Shown here piece after piece: positions 24,364 to 33,519 of a stretch of 64,000 nt of DNA. Numbering within the stretch: position 1 is the stretch's first letter; every line of letters begins with the position of its first letter. Origin of the DNA: Xanthomonas rydalmerensis (lineage in GTDB: Bacteria; Pseudomonadota; Gammaproteobacteria; Xanthomonadales; Xanthomonadaceae); contig NZ_CP126170.1 in NCBI RefSeq assembly GCF_033170385.1, positions 3,744,001 to 3,808,000 of the forward strand, in the 5' to 3' direction. A model generated the notes under the pieces. That model did no database searches, was not told the origin of the DNA, and worked only from the letters and a program-made list of their open reading frames with translations. The translations under genes were made by a program, and so were the position numbers.

Positions 24364-26583
24364 TCAGAAGTTGGCGCGGAACTGCGCGCCGACGATGCGC
24401 GGATCGTTGATGAAGCCGGTGAGGTTGTTGAAGTCGATCGCACCGGTGGCGCGGATCTGGTTGGTGCAGTTGCGGCAGAACACCGAGACCTCGTATGCAC
24501 CGGCGCCCCAGTTGTAGCCGATCTTGGCACCGCCCTCGAGCAGCGGCTGACCGACGAACTCGCGCGAGTCGTACAGGAAGAAGTTGATCTCGCTGCGGTA
24601 GGACCAGTCGGTGAAGAAGAAGAACTCGGCGTCGTCGCCGACCGGGATGCCGTAACGCAGGGTCGCGTTGCCCATCCACTTGGCCGCCTGCGGCAGCACG
24701 TTGCCGTCGATCAGCGCGCGGCCGGAGGCATTGATCGGATCGGTCACGGTGCAGGTGCGGCACACGCCCACCGACAGGGTCGGGTCCTCGATGCGGGTCC
24801 AGTTGTAGGCACCGCCCAGGGTCACGCGCAGGTTCTGGGTCAGCAGCGCTTCGAAGTCGAACTCGGCACCGCGCGCCTTGGAGGTATCGGCGTTGAGCAG
24901 GCGCACGTCGTTGGAAGCGCCGCCGACCGCGGTCAACTGCTGGTTCTTCACCCGGAAGTCGTAGACGTCGAAGCTCAACCGCGCGCGCTTGTCGAACAGG
25001 TCGGACTTGATGCCGACCTCGAACGAGTCCACGGTCTCCGGCGCGGCCACGGTCAGCGGTGCGGTGGCCGACGGCACGCCGAAGCTGGCGCCGCGGAAGC
25101 CGCGGGCGGCGCGCGCATAGACGTTGACGTTGTCATTGATCGTGTAGGTGGCGCTGAGGTCGCCGGTGACCTTGGAGTTGTCGGTGCTGCCGCTGGAGGG
25201 CTGCTGCAGGGTCACGCGGTCCAGTTGGAGGACGTCGAAGATCTTCTTGTCGTAGGTGTAGCGGATGCCGGCGCGCAGGTTCAGGCGCTCGGTGGCCGCG
25301 TAGTTCAGCGAGCCGAACGCCGCCCACGAGGTGTTGCGCTGGCGGGTCAGCTGGTAGCTGGACAGGGTGCCGCCGGCCAGGGTGTTGTAGGTGTAGTTTT
25401 CGCCCTCCACCGAATCGTGGAAGTAGTACAGACCGGCCTGCCAGTTCAGCGGACCGGCGTACTGCGACTCGGCGCGCAGCTCCTGCGAATACTGGTCCAG
25501 GTTCTTGATGCCGCCGGCGGTCTCCACCGGGAACGGGATCACCCCGGGGCCGGACGGCGGCGCGAACACCGCGCCGTAGCCGCCGTCGATGTCGCCGCGG
25601 CTGTAGTACTTGCCGATGCCCTCGTAGCCGGTGATCGAGTGCAGCACGATGTCGCCCAGGTCCCAGGTCAGGTTGGCGCTGCCGCCGTAGGTCTGCAGTT
25701 CCTGGGTGTTCTTGCCGTCGATGGACACCTTGTCCGGGTCGAAGCCGGCGACCAGCTGGTTGGTGCCCGGCTGGAAGATGTTGGCGCGGAACAGCCGCGC
25801 GGTGCCGTAGAGGTGGCGCGCGTGCGCGTTGAACAGCGCGCTGAAGTCCTCGCCCGGCTGGAACAGCACCTGCAGGCGCACTGCCGAGTCCATGTAGCCT
25901 TCGAAGGAGCGGTTGTCGACGGTGTTGTCGACCCAGTCGCCGCGGCGCTGGCCCAGCGCCGACAGGCGCGCGGCCCACTTGTCGCCCATGGCCACGCTCA
26001 GGCCGGTTTCCATGGTCATGGTGCCGTAGGTGCCGTAGGACAGGCTGGCGTAGCCGTCGTTGGCGCCGATGGTCGGCTTGACCGAGTTGAACTTGACCAC
26101 GCCGGCGGGGGTGTTGCGGCCGAACAGCGTGCCCTGCGGACCGCGCAGCACTTCCAGGCTCTGCAGGTCGAAGATCGGGAAGCCCTTCAGGAACGCGTTC
26201 TCGGCGACCACGTCGTCATAGATCAGCGACACCGGCTGCGAGGCGTAGGTGTTGAAGTCGGTGTTGCCGTAGCCGCGGATGTAGAAGCGCGGGAACACCC
26301 GGCCGTTGGACGACTCGACATTGAGGCTGGGCGCCTTGCCCGCAAGCACGCGCACGTCCGAGCCGCTGGTGGCGATGGCGTCCAGGTATTCCGGGCGCAG
26401 CACGCTGGCCGACACCGGCACGTCCTTGGAGTCCTCGGCGCGGCGCTCGGCGGTGACCTTGATCGTGTCCAGACGGGCGACCCCGTCGGTGCTGTCCGCC
26501 TGCTGGGCGGCGGCGGGGAACGAAAGCGCGGAAACGACGGCAACGGCAAGCGCACTGGCGCGCAGCGACCAACTGGCAGACAT
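24364..26583 (-). CDS. TonB-dependent outer-membrane receptor (nucleoside-linked)
   Basis: The 739-aa receptor has a signal peptide (about 1-25, ending PAAAQ), a TonB-box-like DTIKVTAERR, a plug (about 40-165) with FYIRGYGNTDFN and LEVLRGPQGTLFGRNTPAGVV, and a barrel ending in FRANF with the terminal Phe needed for assembly. Two Cys pairs, VCRTCTV at about 605-609 and FCRNCTN at about 701-705, lie in predicted extracellular parts of the barrel, unusual for this family. The frame is open upstream but the ATG at 26583 begins the signal peptide. The nucleoside hydrolase follows after 69 bases, which suggests a nucleoside or oligonucleotide substrate. Confidence 0.93.
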   Translation of the reverse strand: MSASWSLRASALAVAVVSALSFPAAAQQADSTDGVARLDTIKVTAERRAEDSKDVPVSASVLRPEYLDAIATSGSDVRVLAGKAPSLNVESSNGRVFPRFYIRGYGNTDFNTYASQPVSLIYDDVVAENAFLKGFPIFDLQSLEVLRGPQGTLFGRNTPAGVVKFNSVKPTIGANDGYASLSYGTYGTMTMETGLSVAMGDKWAARLSALGQRRGDWVDNTVDNRSFEGYMDSAVRLQVLFQPGEDFSALFNAHARHLYGTARLFRANIFQPGTNQLVAGFDPDKVSIDGKNTQELQTYGGSANLTWDLGDIVLHSITGYEGIGKYYSRGDIDGGYGAVFAPPSGPGVIPFPVETAGGIKNLDQYSQELRAESQYAGPLNWQAGLYYFHDSVEGENYTYNTLAGGTLSSYQLTRQRNTSWAAFGSLNYAATERLNLRAGIRYTYDKKIFDVLQLDRVTLQQPSSGSTDNSKVTGDLSATYTINDNVNVYARAARGFRGASFGVPSATAPLTVAAPETVDSFEVGIKSDLFDKRARLSFDVYDFRVKNQQLTAVGGASNDVRLLNADTSKARGAEFDFEALLTQNLRVTLGGAYNWTRIEDPTLSVGVCRTCTVTDPINASGRALIDGNVLPQAAKWMGNATLRYGIPVGDDAEFFFFTDWSYRSEINFFLYDSREFVGQPLLEGGAKIGYNWGAGAYEVSVFCRNCTNQIRATGAIDFNNLTGFINDPRIVGAQFRANF

Positions 26584-26638
26584 GGGAACTCCGGGATGGG
26601 TGGGCGTAATCGGGAGCGCGCCGAGTCCTTGCCGCGCC

Positions 26639-26668
26639 GCAGCATAATTAACACAAAATATACAACCT
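26639..26668 (-). promoter_or_regulatory. AT-rich patch, probable receptor promoter
   Basis: The stretch GCATAATTAACACAAAATAT (plus strand) is strikingly AT-rich for this genome and lies 56-85 bases before the receptor ATG. On the minus strand it offers TATATT and TTAATTATG as possible -10 elements. A defined -35/-10 pair could not be fixed. Confidence 0.35.
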
Positions 26669-26806
26669 GCGGCGGCCGGCGTCACCTGGTGGGGCCGGGA
26701 TTTGGGATTGGGGAGTTGGGATTGGCAACAGCGGGGCTGGCGCTGGAGCTGGGCCTGAGGGCCCGGGCCGACCTCCCGGATTGCGGTAGTCGCCTTTCGT
26801 CGCGTC

Positions 26807-26908
26807 GGGACTGAAGTCCCTCCCACAGGGCTGCCCTCCCCTGTGGACGTATCAGGCTGGCGAGGTGCCCCACCTGTACCCGCCTGTAGGAGCGGCTTCA
26901 GCCGCGAC
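26807..26908. repeat. Two short palindromic repeat copies
   Basis: GGGACTGAAGTCCCTCCCAC (26807-26826) is the reverse orientation of the element at 2420-2439. At 26886-26908 a single arm of the GTAGGAGCGGCTTCAGCC family appears without its partner. Both lie in the 402-base gap between the receptor promoter and prpF, where no gene was found. Confidence 0.7.
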
Positions 26909-26985
26909 GAGCGAAGCGGCAACTTCTCCGGCCTCCGAGACGCTCGGGGCCGCACTCGCTGCCACCGGCTCAGCCGGCCGGCGCC

Positions 26986-28179
26986 TCAACCAGCCGCTGT
27001 CTCCGGCACCCGCACCCAGCCTTCCATCAGCACGCGCGCGCTGCGGCTCATCAAGGCCTTGGTGACGGTCCACTGGCCGTCCGCCTGGCGCGCTTCGGCG
27101 CCGACCCGCAAGGTGCCCGAGGGGTGGCCGAAGCGCACCGCCGTGCGTTCGCCGCCGCCGGCGGCGCGGTTGACCAGGGTGCCGGGGATCGCCGCGGCGG
27201 TGCCGATCGCCACCGCCGCGGTGCCCATCATCGCGTGGTGCAGCTTGCCCATCGACATCGCCCGCACCAGCAGGTCGATGTCGGCGGCCGCCACCGGCTT
27301 GCCGCTGGAGGCGATGTAGTCGGCCGGCGGCGCGACGAAGGCGACCTTGGGCGTGTGCTGGCGCGTCACCGCGTCGTCCAGCGTGGCAATCAGGCCCATG
27401 CGCAGCGCGCCGTACGCGCGGATGGTTTCGAAGCGCTGCAGCGCCTGCGCATCGCCGTTGATCGCGTCCTGCAGCTCGGTACCGCGGTAACCCAGCGCCT
27501 GCGCCTCGAGGAAGATGGTGGGAATGCCGGCATTGATCAGGGTCGCCTGGAAGCTGCCGACGCCCGGCACCTCCAGCGTGTCGACCAGGTTGCCGGTGGG
27601 GAACATGGCGCCGCCGGCGCCGTCCTCGTCGGCGGCCGGGTCGAGGAATTCCAGCGCGATCTCCGCCGCCGGGAAGGTCACCCCGTCCAGCTCGAAGTCG
27701 CCGGTCTCCTGCACCGCGCCGTCGGTCATCGGCACCTGCGCGACGATGGTCTTGCCGATGTTGGCCTGCCAGATCCGCACCGTGGCGACGCCGTCGCGCG
27801 GAATCCGCGCCGGATCGACCAGCCCGGCGGCGATCGCGAACGGCCCCACGGCGGCCGACAGATTGCCGCAGTTGCCGCTCCAGTCCACGAATGCGCGCTC
27901 GATCGCGACCTGGCCGAACAGGTAGTCCACGTCGTGACCGGGACGCGTGCTCGGCGCCACGATCACGGTCTTGCTGGTGCTGGAAGTGGCCCCGCCCATG
28001 CCGTCGATCTGCTTGGCGTAGGGATCGGGACTGCCGATCACCCGCTGCAGCAGCGCATCGCGCGCCGGGCCCGGCGTCTGCGCCGCCGCGGGCAGGTCCT
28101 GCAGGCGGAAGAACACGCCCTTGGAGGTGCCGCCGCGCATGTAGGTGGCGGGGATGCGGAGTTGCGGAGCGTGGGCCAT
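26986..28179 (-). CDS. prpF: 2-methylaconitate cis-trans isomerase PrpF
   Basis: The 397-aa PrpF-family isomerase converts the trans-2-methylaconitate made by AcnD to the cis form for aconitase. It opens with PATYMRGGTSKGVFF, the family signature, followed by DGMGGATSSTSKTV and the active-site-region segments WSGNCGNLSAAVGPFAI and MGKLHHAMMGT. Two diaminopimelate-epimerase-like halves cover the full length. The frame remains open far upstream through two other genes, but the ATG at 28179 is right for the family. It is the last gene of the methylcitrate operon, 38 bases after the SRPBCC gene. AcnD and PrpF normally occur together and replace PrpD. Confidence 0.95.
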   Translation of the reverse strand: MAHAPQLRIPATYMRGGTSKGVFFRLQDLPAAAQTPGPARDALLQRVIGSPDPYAKQIDGMGGATSSTSKTVIVAPSTRPGHDVDYLFGQVAIERAFVDWSGNCGNLSAAVGPFAIAAGLVDPARIPRDGVATVRIWQANIGKTIVAQVPMTDGAVQETGDFELDGVTFPAAEIALEFLDPAADEDGAGGAMFPTGNLVDTLEVPGVGSFQATLINAGIPTIFLEAQALGYRGTELQDAINGDAQALQRFETIRAYGALRMGLIATLDDAVTRQHTPKVAFVAPPADYIASSGKPVAAADIDLLVRAMSMGKLHHAMMGTAAVAIGTAAAIPGTLVNRAAGGGERTAVRFGHPSGTLRVGAEARQADGQWTVTKALMSRSARVLMEGWVRVPETAAG

Positions 28180-28217
28180 GGCGGTTCCGGTTGCGTGCGA
28201 AAAGAAGAAACGGCGGA

Positions 28218-28685
28218 TCAGGGCGAATCGGGAATCTCGGGCTCGACCAGCTGCGTCAGCAGGCTCAGCGACTCCTGCCAGCCGAGGTGGCAGAACTCCA
28301 CCGGGATCTGCGGCGGGATGCCCTCCTGCAGTATCTCCAGCGCGGTGCCGCAGGCCACCGGCCGCAGCCGCACGGTCACGATCATCTCGCCGGGCAAGTC
28401 CGGGTTGTCGAAGCGGTCGGTATGGCGGATCAATTGGCCGGGCACCAATTCCAGGTAGGTGCCGCCGAAGGCGCTGCTGGTGCCGGTACCGAGGTTGGTG
28501 AAGCTCATCCGGTAGCTGCCGCCCACGCGCGCGTCCAGCGCATGCACGGTGGCGACGAAGCCGTGCGGCGGCAGCCATTTGACCAGCGCCGCCGGTTCCA
28601 GGAAGGCGCGGTAGATGCGCTCGGCCGGCGCGCGCAACACGCGATGCAAGTGGACGGTACCGGTGGTGGCAGCGGACGTGCTCAT
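28218..28685 (-). CDS. SRPBCC / AHSA1-like ligand-binding domain protein
   Basis: The 155-aa protein is a single START/SRPBCC helix-grip domain: VHLHRVLRAPAERIYRAFLEPAALVKWLPPHGF opens the fold, followed by DARVGGSYRMSF and the C-terminal helix HLGWQESLSLLTQLVEPE. Members bind hydrophobic ligands or, in the Aha1-like branch, have unknown roles; no catalytic residues can be assigned. It sits between acnD and prpF with gaps of 66 and 38 bases, an unusual insertion in a methylcitrate operon. Whether it takes part in propionate metabolism is unknown. Confidence 0.85.
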   Translation of the reverse strand: MSTSAATTGTVHLHRVLRAPAERIYRAFLEPAALVKWLPPHGFVATVHALDARVGGSYRMSFTNLGTGTSSAFGGTYLELVPGQLIRHTDRFDNPDLPGEMIVTVRLRPVACGTALEILQEGIPPQIPVEFCHLGWQESLSLLTQLVEPEIPDSP

Positions 28686-28751
28686 GGCGGTCTCCTCGGC
28701 GGTGGCGGGCGCGGCCAGCATGGCACGCGCCCGATGACAGCGGCAGTCGGC

Positions 28752-31367
28752 TCAGGCGCTGCGGGCGTCCTCCAGGAAGTCCTGGGCGAAGCGCTGCAGC
28801 ACGCCGCCGGCCTCGTAGATGGACACCTCCTCGTTGCTGTCCAGGCGGCACAGCACCGGCACGTCCGCGACGTCGCCGTTGCGGCGCACGATGCGCAGCG
28901 TCAGCGTGGCGCCCGGGGTGCGCGTGCCGACCACGTCGAAGGTCTCGCTGCCGTCGATGCCCAGGGTGGTGCGCGTGGTGCCGGGCAGGAACTGCAGCGG
29001 CAGCACGCCCATGCCGATCAGGTTGGTGCGGTGGATGCGCTCGAAGCCCTCGGCGACGATGGCCTCGACCCCGGCCAGGCGCACGCCCTTGGCCGCCCAG
29101 TCGCGCGAGGACCCCTGGCCGTAGTCGGCGCCGGCGATCACGATCAGCGGCTGCTTGCGCGCCATGTAGGTCTCGATCGCCTCCCACATGCGCAGCACCT
29201 GCCCATCCGGCTCCAGCCGGGTCAGCGAGCCCTGCTGCACCTTGCCGTCGACCACCGCCATTTCGTTGATGAGCTTCGGGTTGGCGAAGGTGGCGCGCTG
29301 CGCGGTGAGGTGGTCGCCGCGATGGGTGGCGTAGGAATTGAAGTCCTCCTCCGGCACGCCCATGTGCGCCAGGTATTCGCCGGCGGCGCTGTCGGCCAGG
29401 ATCGCGTTGGACGGCGACAGGTGGTCGGTGGTGATGTTGTCGCCAAGCACCGCCAGCGCGCGCATGCCGCGCAGCGTGCGCTCGCCGGCCAACGCGCCTT
29501 CCCAGTACGGCGGGCGGCGGATGTAGGTGCTGCGCGGGCGCCATGCGTACAGCGGCGCCACCGGCGCGCCCTGCTCCACGCGCACGTTGAACATCGGTGC
29601 GTACACCTGACGGAACTGCTCCGGCTTCACCGCCGCCCGCACCGCCGCATCGATCTCGGCGTCGCTGGGCCAGATGTCCTTCAGCCGCACCTCGCGCCCG
29701 TCGGCATCGGTGCCCAGCACGTCCTTCTCGATGTCGAAGCGCACCGTGCCGGCGATGGCGTAGGCGATCACCAGCGGCGGCGAGGCCAGGAACGCCTGCT
29801 TGGCGTAGGGATGGATGCGGCCGTCGAAGTTGCGGTTGCCCGACAGCACCGCAGTGGCGTACAGGTCACGCTCCACGATCTCCTGCTGGATGCGCGGCTC
29901 CAGCGCGCCGCTCATGCCGTTGCAGGTGGTGCAGGCGAAGGCGACGATGCCGAAACCCAGCGCCTCCAGGTCCGGCAGCAGGCCGGCCTCTTCCAGGTAC
30001 AGCTGCACCGCCTTGGATCCGGGCGCCAGCGAAGTCTTCACCCATGGCTTGCGGGACAAGCCGCGCGCACGTGCATTGCGCGCCAGCAGGCCGGCGGCGA
30101 TCACGTTGCGCGGGTTGGAGGTGTTGGTGCAACTGGTGATGGCGGCGATGATCACCGCACCGTCGGGCATGCGCCCCTGCGCCTGCTCGGCCTGGCCGGC
30201 GGCCAGCTTGGTGGCGTCGGCAATGCCGCGCGCGGCCAGTTCGGTGGTCGCCACGCGCTTGTGCGGGTTGCTGGGGCCGGCCATGTTGCGCACTACCTGC
30301 GACAGGTCGAAGCGCAGCACGCGCTCGTACTGCGCGGTGGCCAGCGCATCGGCCCACAGCCCGGTGGTGCGCGCGTACTGCTCCACCAGCGCCACCTGCG
30401 CTTCCTCGCGCCCGGTCAGGCGCAGATAGTCCAGGGTCTGCTGGTCGATGTAGAACATCGCCGCGGTGGCGCCGTATTCCGGGCACATGTTGGAGATGGT
30501 GGCGCGGTCGCCGATGGTCAGCGCGGCGGCGCCTTCGCCGAAGAATTCCAGATACGCGCCGACCACGCGCTCCTGGCGCAGGAACTCGGTCAGCGCCAGC
30601 ACCACGTCGGTGGCGGTGATGCCAGGTTGCGGCCGGCCGCTCAGTTCGACGCCGACGATGTCCGGCAGGCGCATCCACGAGGCGCGGCCGAGCATCACGC
30701 TCTCCGCTTCCAGCCCGCCCACGCCGATCGCGATCACGCCCAGCGCGTCCACGTGCGGGGTGTGGCTGTCGGTGCCCACGCAGGTATCGGGGAAGGCGAC
30801 GCCGTCGTGCACGTAGATCACCGGCGACATCTTCTCCAGATTGATCTGGTGCATGATGCCGTTGCCCGGCGGGATCACGTCCACGTTGCGGAACGCGCGC
30901 TTGCTCCAGTCGATGAAGTGGAAGCGGTCCTCGTTGCGGCGATCCTCGATCGCGCGGTTCTTGGCGAACGCCTGCGGATCGTCGCCGCCGCACTCCACCG
31001 CCAGCGAGTGGTCGACGATCAGTTGCACCGGCACCACCGGATTGACCTTGGCCGGATCGCCGCCCTGCTCGGCGATGGCATCGCGCAGCCCGGCCAGGTC
31101 CACCAGCGCGGTCTGGCCGAGGATGTCGTGGCACACCACCCGCGCCGGAAACCACGGGAAATCCAGGTCGCGACGGCGCTCGATCAGCTGCAGCAGGGCG
31201 TCGTGCAGCAGGTCCGGATCGCAGCGACGCACCAGGTTCTCGGCGAACACCCGCGAGACGTAGGGCAGGCCGGCATAGGCGCCTGGACTGATCGCATCGA
31301 CTGCGGCCTGCGCGTCGAAGTAGTCCAGCGAGGTACCCGGAAGGGATTTACGGTAGTGGCTGTTCAT
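28752..31367 (-). CDS. acnD: 2-methylcitrate dehydratase, Fe-S dependent (AcnD)
   Basis: The 871-aa aconitase-family enzyme dehydrates 2-methylcitrate to 2-methyl-trans-aconitate. The [4Fe-4S] ligands are visible in AAITSCTNTSNP and in AFACTTCNGMSG. Other aconitase landmarks are GTDSHTPHVDALGVIAIGVGG, GAEYLEFFGEG-like YLEFFGEGAAAL, DYGQGSSRDWAAKGVRL and the C-terminal swivel domain. Length fits AcnD rather than AcnB. It is followed by the SRPBCC gene and prpF, and preceded by prpC after a repeat-filled 310-base gap. The association with PrpF separates it from housekeeping aconitase AcnA. Confidence 0.95.
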   Translation of the reverse strand: MNSHYRKSLPGTSLDYFDAQAAVDAISPGAYAGLPYVSRVFAENLVRRCDPDLLHDALLQLIERRRDLDFPWFPARVVCHDILGQTALVDLAGLRDAIAEQGGDPAKVNPVVPVQLIVDHSLAVECGGDDPQAFAKNRAIEDRRNEDRFHFIDWSKRAFRNVDVIPPGNGIMHQINLEKMSPVIYVHDGVAFPDTCVGTDSHTPHVDALGVIAIGVGGLEAESVMLGRASWMRLPDIVGVELSGRPQPGITATDVVLALTEFLRQERVVGAYLEFFGEGAAALTIGDRATISNMCPEYGATAAMFYIDQQTLDYLRLTGREEAQVALVEQYARTTGLWADALATAQYERVLRFDLSQVVRNMAGPSNPHKRVATTELAARGIADATKLAAGQAEQAQGRMPDGAVIIAAITSCTNTSNPRNVIAAGLLARNARARGLSRKPWVKTSLAPGSKAVQLYLEEAGLLPDLEALGFGIVAFACTTCNGMSGALEPRIQQEIVERDLYATAVLSGNRNFDGRIHPYAKQAFLASPPLVIAYAIAGTVRFDIEKDVLGTDADGREVRLKDIWPSDAEIDAAVRAAVKPEQFRQVYAPMFNVRVEQGAPVAPLYAWRPRSTYIRRPPYWEGALAGERTLRGMRALAVLGDNITTDHLSPSNAILADSAAGEYLAHMGVPEEDFNSYATHRGDHLTAQRATFANPKLINEMAVVDGKVQQGSLTRLEPDGQVLRMWEAIETYMARKQPLIVIAGADYGQGSSRDWAAKGVRLAGVEAIVAEGFERIHRTNLIGMGVLPLQFLPGTTRTTLGIDGSETFDVVGTRTPGATLTLRIVRRNGDVADVPVLCRLDSNEEVSIYEAGGVLQRFAQDFLEDARSA

Positions 31368-31432
31368 GGCTGGCTACAGTAGAAAAAAGCGAAGACAGGA
31401 CTCCTTCTCCCACCGGGAGAAGGTGCCCCGAA

Positions 31433-31555
31433 GGGGCGGATGAGGGTACGGGCGAAGCCTGGTGCAATCCGATTTCTCATGAGGGCGGATGAGGGTACGG
31501 GCGAAGCCTGGTGCAATCCGATTTCTCATGAGGGGCGGATGAGGGTACGGGCGCT
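31433..31555. repeat. Tandem 49-50-bp repeat between acnD and prpC
   Basis: GCGGATGAGGGTACGGGCG starts at 31436, 31485 and 31535; the first two copies continue AAGCCTGGTGCAATCCGATT and TCTCATGAG, while the third diverges after GGGCG. A CTTCTCCCACCGGGAGAAG hairpin precedes the array at about 31404-31422. The array fills most of the acnD-prpC interval and may reduce read-through inside the operon. Confidence 0.85.
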
Positions 31556-31603
31556 ATGGAGGTGCCTGGAGGAAAGGACTTCCATCGCAGACGTCCCTGG
31601 CCG

Positions 31604-31647
31604 CCGTACCCTCACCCCCGGCCCCTCTCCCGACGGGAGAGGGGAGT
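31604..31647. repeat. CCCCTCTCCCG palindrome 3' of prpC
   Basis: GTACCCTCACCCCCGG leads into CCCCTCTCCCG-A-CGGGAGAGGGG (stem 31622-31644), the same element as in the tandem array at 17814-18006. It lies 31 bases downstream of the prpC stop at 31678 and is a plausible transcription or mRNA-decay barrier between prpC and acnD. Confidence 0.75.
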
Positions 31648-31677
31648 GTCACTCGGGGTAGACGATTTTGGGTGGCA

Positions 31678-32844
31678 TCACTTGCGCTGATCGATCGGCA
31701 CGAACGCCTGATCCTCCGGCCCCACGTAGTTCGCGCTGGGGCGGATGATCTTGCCGTCGATGCGCTGCTCGATGATGTGCGCGCTCCAGCCGGCGGTGCG
31801 GGCGATCACGAACAGCGGGGTGAACATCGCCGTCGGCACGCCCATCATGTGGTAGCTGACCGCGCTGAACCAATCCAGGTTCGGGAACATCTTCTTGATG
31901 TCCCACATCACCGTCTCCAGGCGCTCGGCGATGTCGTACATCTTGCGGCTGCCCTGCGCCTCGGACAGTTCGCGCGCCACGTCCTTGATGACCTGGTTGC
32001 GCGGATCGGACACCGTGTACACCGGGTGGCCGAAGCCGATGATGACTTCCTTGCGCTCGACCCGCGCGCGGATATCTGCCTCGGCCTCGTCCGGGGTGTC
32101 GTAGCGCTTCTGCACCTCGAAGGCGACCTCGTTGGCACCGCCATGCTTGGGCCCGCGCAGCGCGCCGATGCCGCCGGCGATGGCGCTGTACATGTCGCTG
32201 CCGGTGCCGGCGATGACCCGGCAGGCGAAGGTGGAGGCGTTGAACTCGTGCTCGGCGTACAGGATCAGGCTGGTGTGCATCGCCTGCACCCATTCCTCGT
32301 GCGGCTTGAAGCCGTGCAGCAGGCGCAGGAAGTGTCCGCCGATCGAATCGTCGTCGGTCTCCACCTCGATGCGCCGGCCGTTGTGGCTGTAGTGGTACCA
32401 GTACAGCAGCATCGAGCCGAGGCTGGCCATCAGCTTGTCGGCGATGTCGCGTGCGCCGGGATGATTGTGGTCGTCCTTCTCCGGCTGCACGCAGCCCAGC
32501 ACCGACACGCCGGTGCGCATCACGTCCATCGGATGCGCCGACGGCGGCAACTGCTCCAGCGCGGCCTTGACCGCGGCCGGGATGCCGCGCAGCGAGCGCA
32601 GCTTGGCCTTGTAGCCGCGCAGCTCGCTGTTGCTGGGCAGCTTGCCGTGCACCAGCAGGTAGGCGATCTCCTCGAACTGGCTGCTGCGCGCCAGGTCCAG
32701 GATGTCGTAGCCGCGGTAGTGCAGGTCGTTGCCGCTGCGGCCCACCGTACACAGCGCGGTGTTGCCGGCGGCGGTGCCGGACAGGGCCACCGATTTCTTC
32801 GGCTTGAAGCCGGGGGCGGTCTGCGGAGCGGTGCTGTCGTTCAT
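31678..32844 (-). CDS. prpC: 2-methylcitrate synthase
   Basis: The 388-aa enzyme condenses propionyl-CoA with oxaloacetate. Citrate-synthase-fold landmarks are [12 protein letters not shown], the catalytic His199 in [11 protein letters not shown], His234 in [22 protein letters not shown] (His273) and Asp324 in PNLDWFSA. The sequence [12 protein letters not shown] and short length are typical of PrpC rather than hexameric GltA. The ATG at 32844 begins MNDSTAPQT; longer open sequence upstream belongs to the DUF1003 gene in another frame. Gene order prpB-DUF1003-prpC-acnD-SRPBCC-prpF on one strand indicates an operon. Confidence 0.95.
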   Translation of the reverse strand: MNDSTAPQTAPGFKPKKSVALSGTAAGNTALCTVGRSGNDLHYRGYDILDLARSSQFEEIAYLLVHGKLPSNSELRGYKAKLRSLRGIPAAVKAALEQLPPSAHPMDVMRTGVSVLGCVQPEKDDHNHPGARDIADKLMASLGSMLLYWYHYSHNGRRIEVETDDDSIGGHFLRLLHGFKPHEEWVQAMHTSLILYAEHEFNASTFACRVIAGTGSDMYSAIAGGIGALRGPKHGGANEVAFEVQKRYDTPDEAEADIRARVERKEVIIGFGHPVYTVSDPRNQVIKDVARELSEAQGSRKMYDIAERLETVMWDIKKMFPNLDWFSAVSYHMMGVPTAMFTPLFVIARTAGWSAHIIEQRIDGKIIRPSANYVGPEDQAFVPIDQRK

Positions 32845-32885
32845 GGCGAATCTCCCGGGTGTTGCGGTCGGATGGGTGCAGTAGA

Positions 32886-33488
32886 TCAGGACGCCTGCGG
32901 CGGCGGCGAGATCCCGCCGCGCTCGAGCAGTTGCTGCAGCATGAGGATCTGGCGGTTCTGCAGATCCACCAGCGTCGCCCAGTCCTGCTCGCGCAGCTGG
33001 TTGAGCTTCTCGTGCACCTGCAGGATTTCCAGCTCGGCCTTGATGTTCACTTCGTAGTCGTTCTGCGCGTGCAGGCGGTCCACCGCCGCCTGGCGGTTCT
33101 GGCTCATCATGATCACCGGCGCCTGGATCGCGGCCAGGCACGACAGGCACAGGTTGAGCAGGATGTAGGGATACGGATCGAAGGCGTGCGCCAGCAGCAG
33201 GCTGTTGAGCGCGATCCAGCCCAGCAGCACCAGGCCGAAGCCGATGATGAAGCTCCAACTGCCGCCGATCGCGGCGACGCGGTCGGCGATGCGCTCGCCC
33301 AGCGAGCGATCGCTGTCGGCCTGCTTGACGATGTCGCGGGCCACATGGCGCTTGGCGATGAAGCGCTCCACCACCTCGCGCTCGGCCTCGGACAGCTTGT
33401 CCAGTTCGGTCTGCAGCAGGTGCCGCGCGGTCTGGCGGCGATCGATGCGGCTGCGCAGGAACGATGCAGCGCTGGCTTGGGTATTCAT
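32886..33488 (-). CDS. DUF1003 membrane protein within the prp operon
   Basis: The 200-aa protein has a charged N-terminal helix region, then two membrane helices (about 72-93, [22 protein letters not shown], and about 99-120, [22 protein letters not shown]) and a long coiled-coil-like C-terminal tail ([23 protein letters not shown]). This is the DUF1003 architecture, function unknown. It begins 31 bases after the prpB stop and ends 41 bases before prpC, so it is co-transcribed with the methylcitrate genes. The ATG at 33488 is preferred to an upstream in-frame start at 33548. Confidence 0.88.
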   Translation of the reverse strand: MNTQASAASFLRSRIDRRQTARHLLQTELDKLSEAEREVVERFIAKRHVARDIVKQADSDRSLGERIADRVAAIGGSWSFIIGFGLVLLGWIALNSLLLAHAFDPYPYILLNLCLSCLAAIQAPVIMMSQNRQAAVDRLHAQNDYEVNIKAELEILQVHEKLNQLREQDWATLVDLQNRQILMLQQLLERGGISPPPQAS

Positions 33489-33519
33489 GGACGGACTCGG
33501 GCAGGAAAATCGCCGCCGA

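Noticed and set aside
22966..26814. Plus-strand open frame of 1282 codons opposite the nucleoside hydrolase and receptor
   Set aside because: Spans two real genes and their terminator on the other strand, which no real gene would do without domains.
27891..31382. Plus-strand open frame of 1163 codons opposite acnD and neighbours
   Set aside because: Antisense to a complete aconitase-family gene; no protein-like motifs.
31433..31555. Possible CRISPR array
   Set aside because: Only 2.3 units, with no spacer sequence between them.
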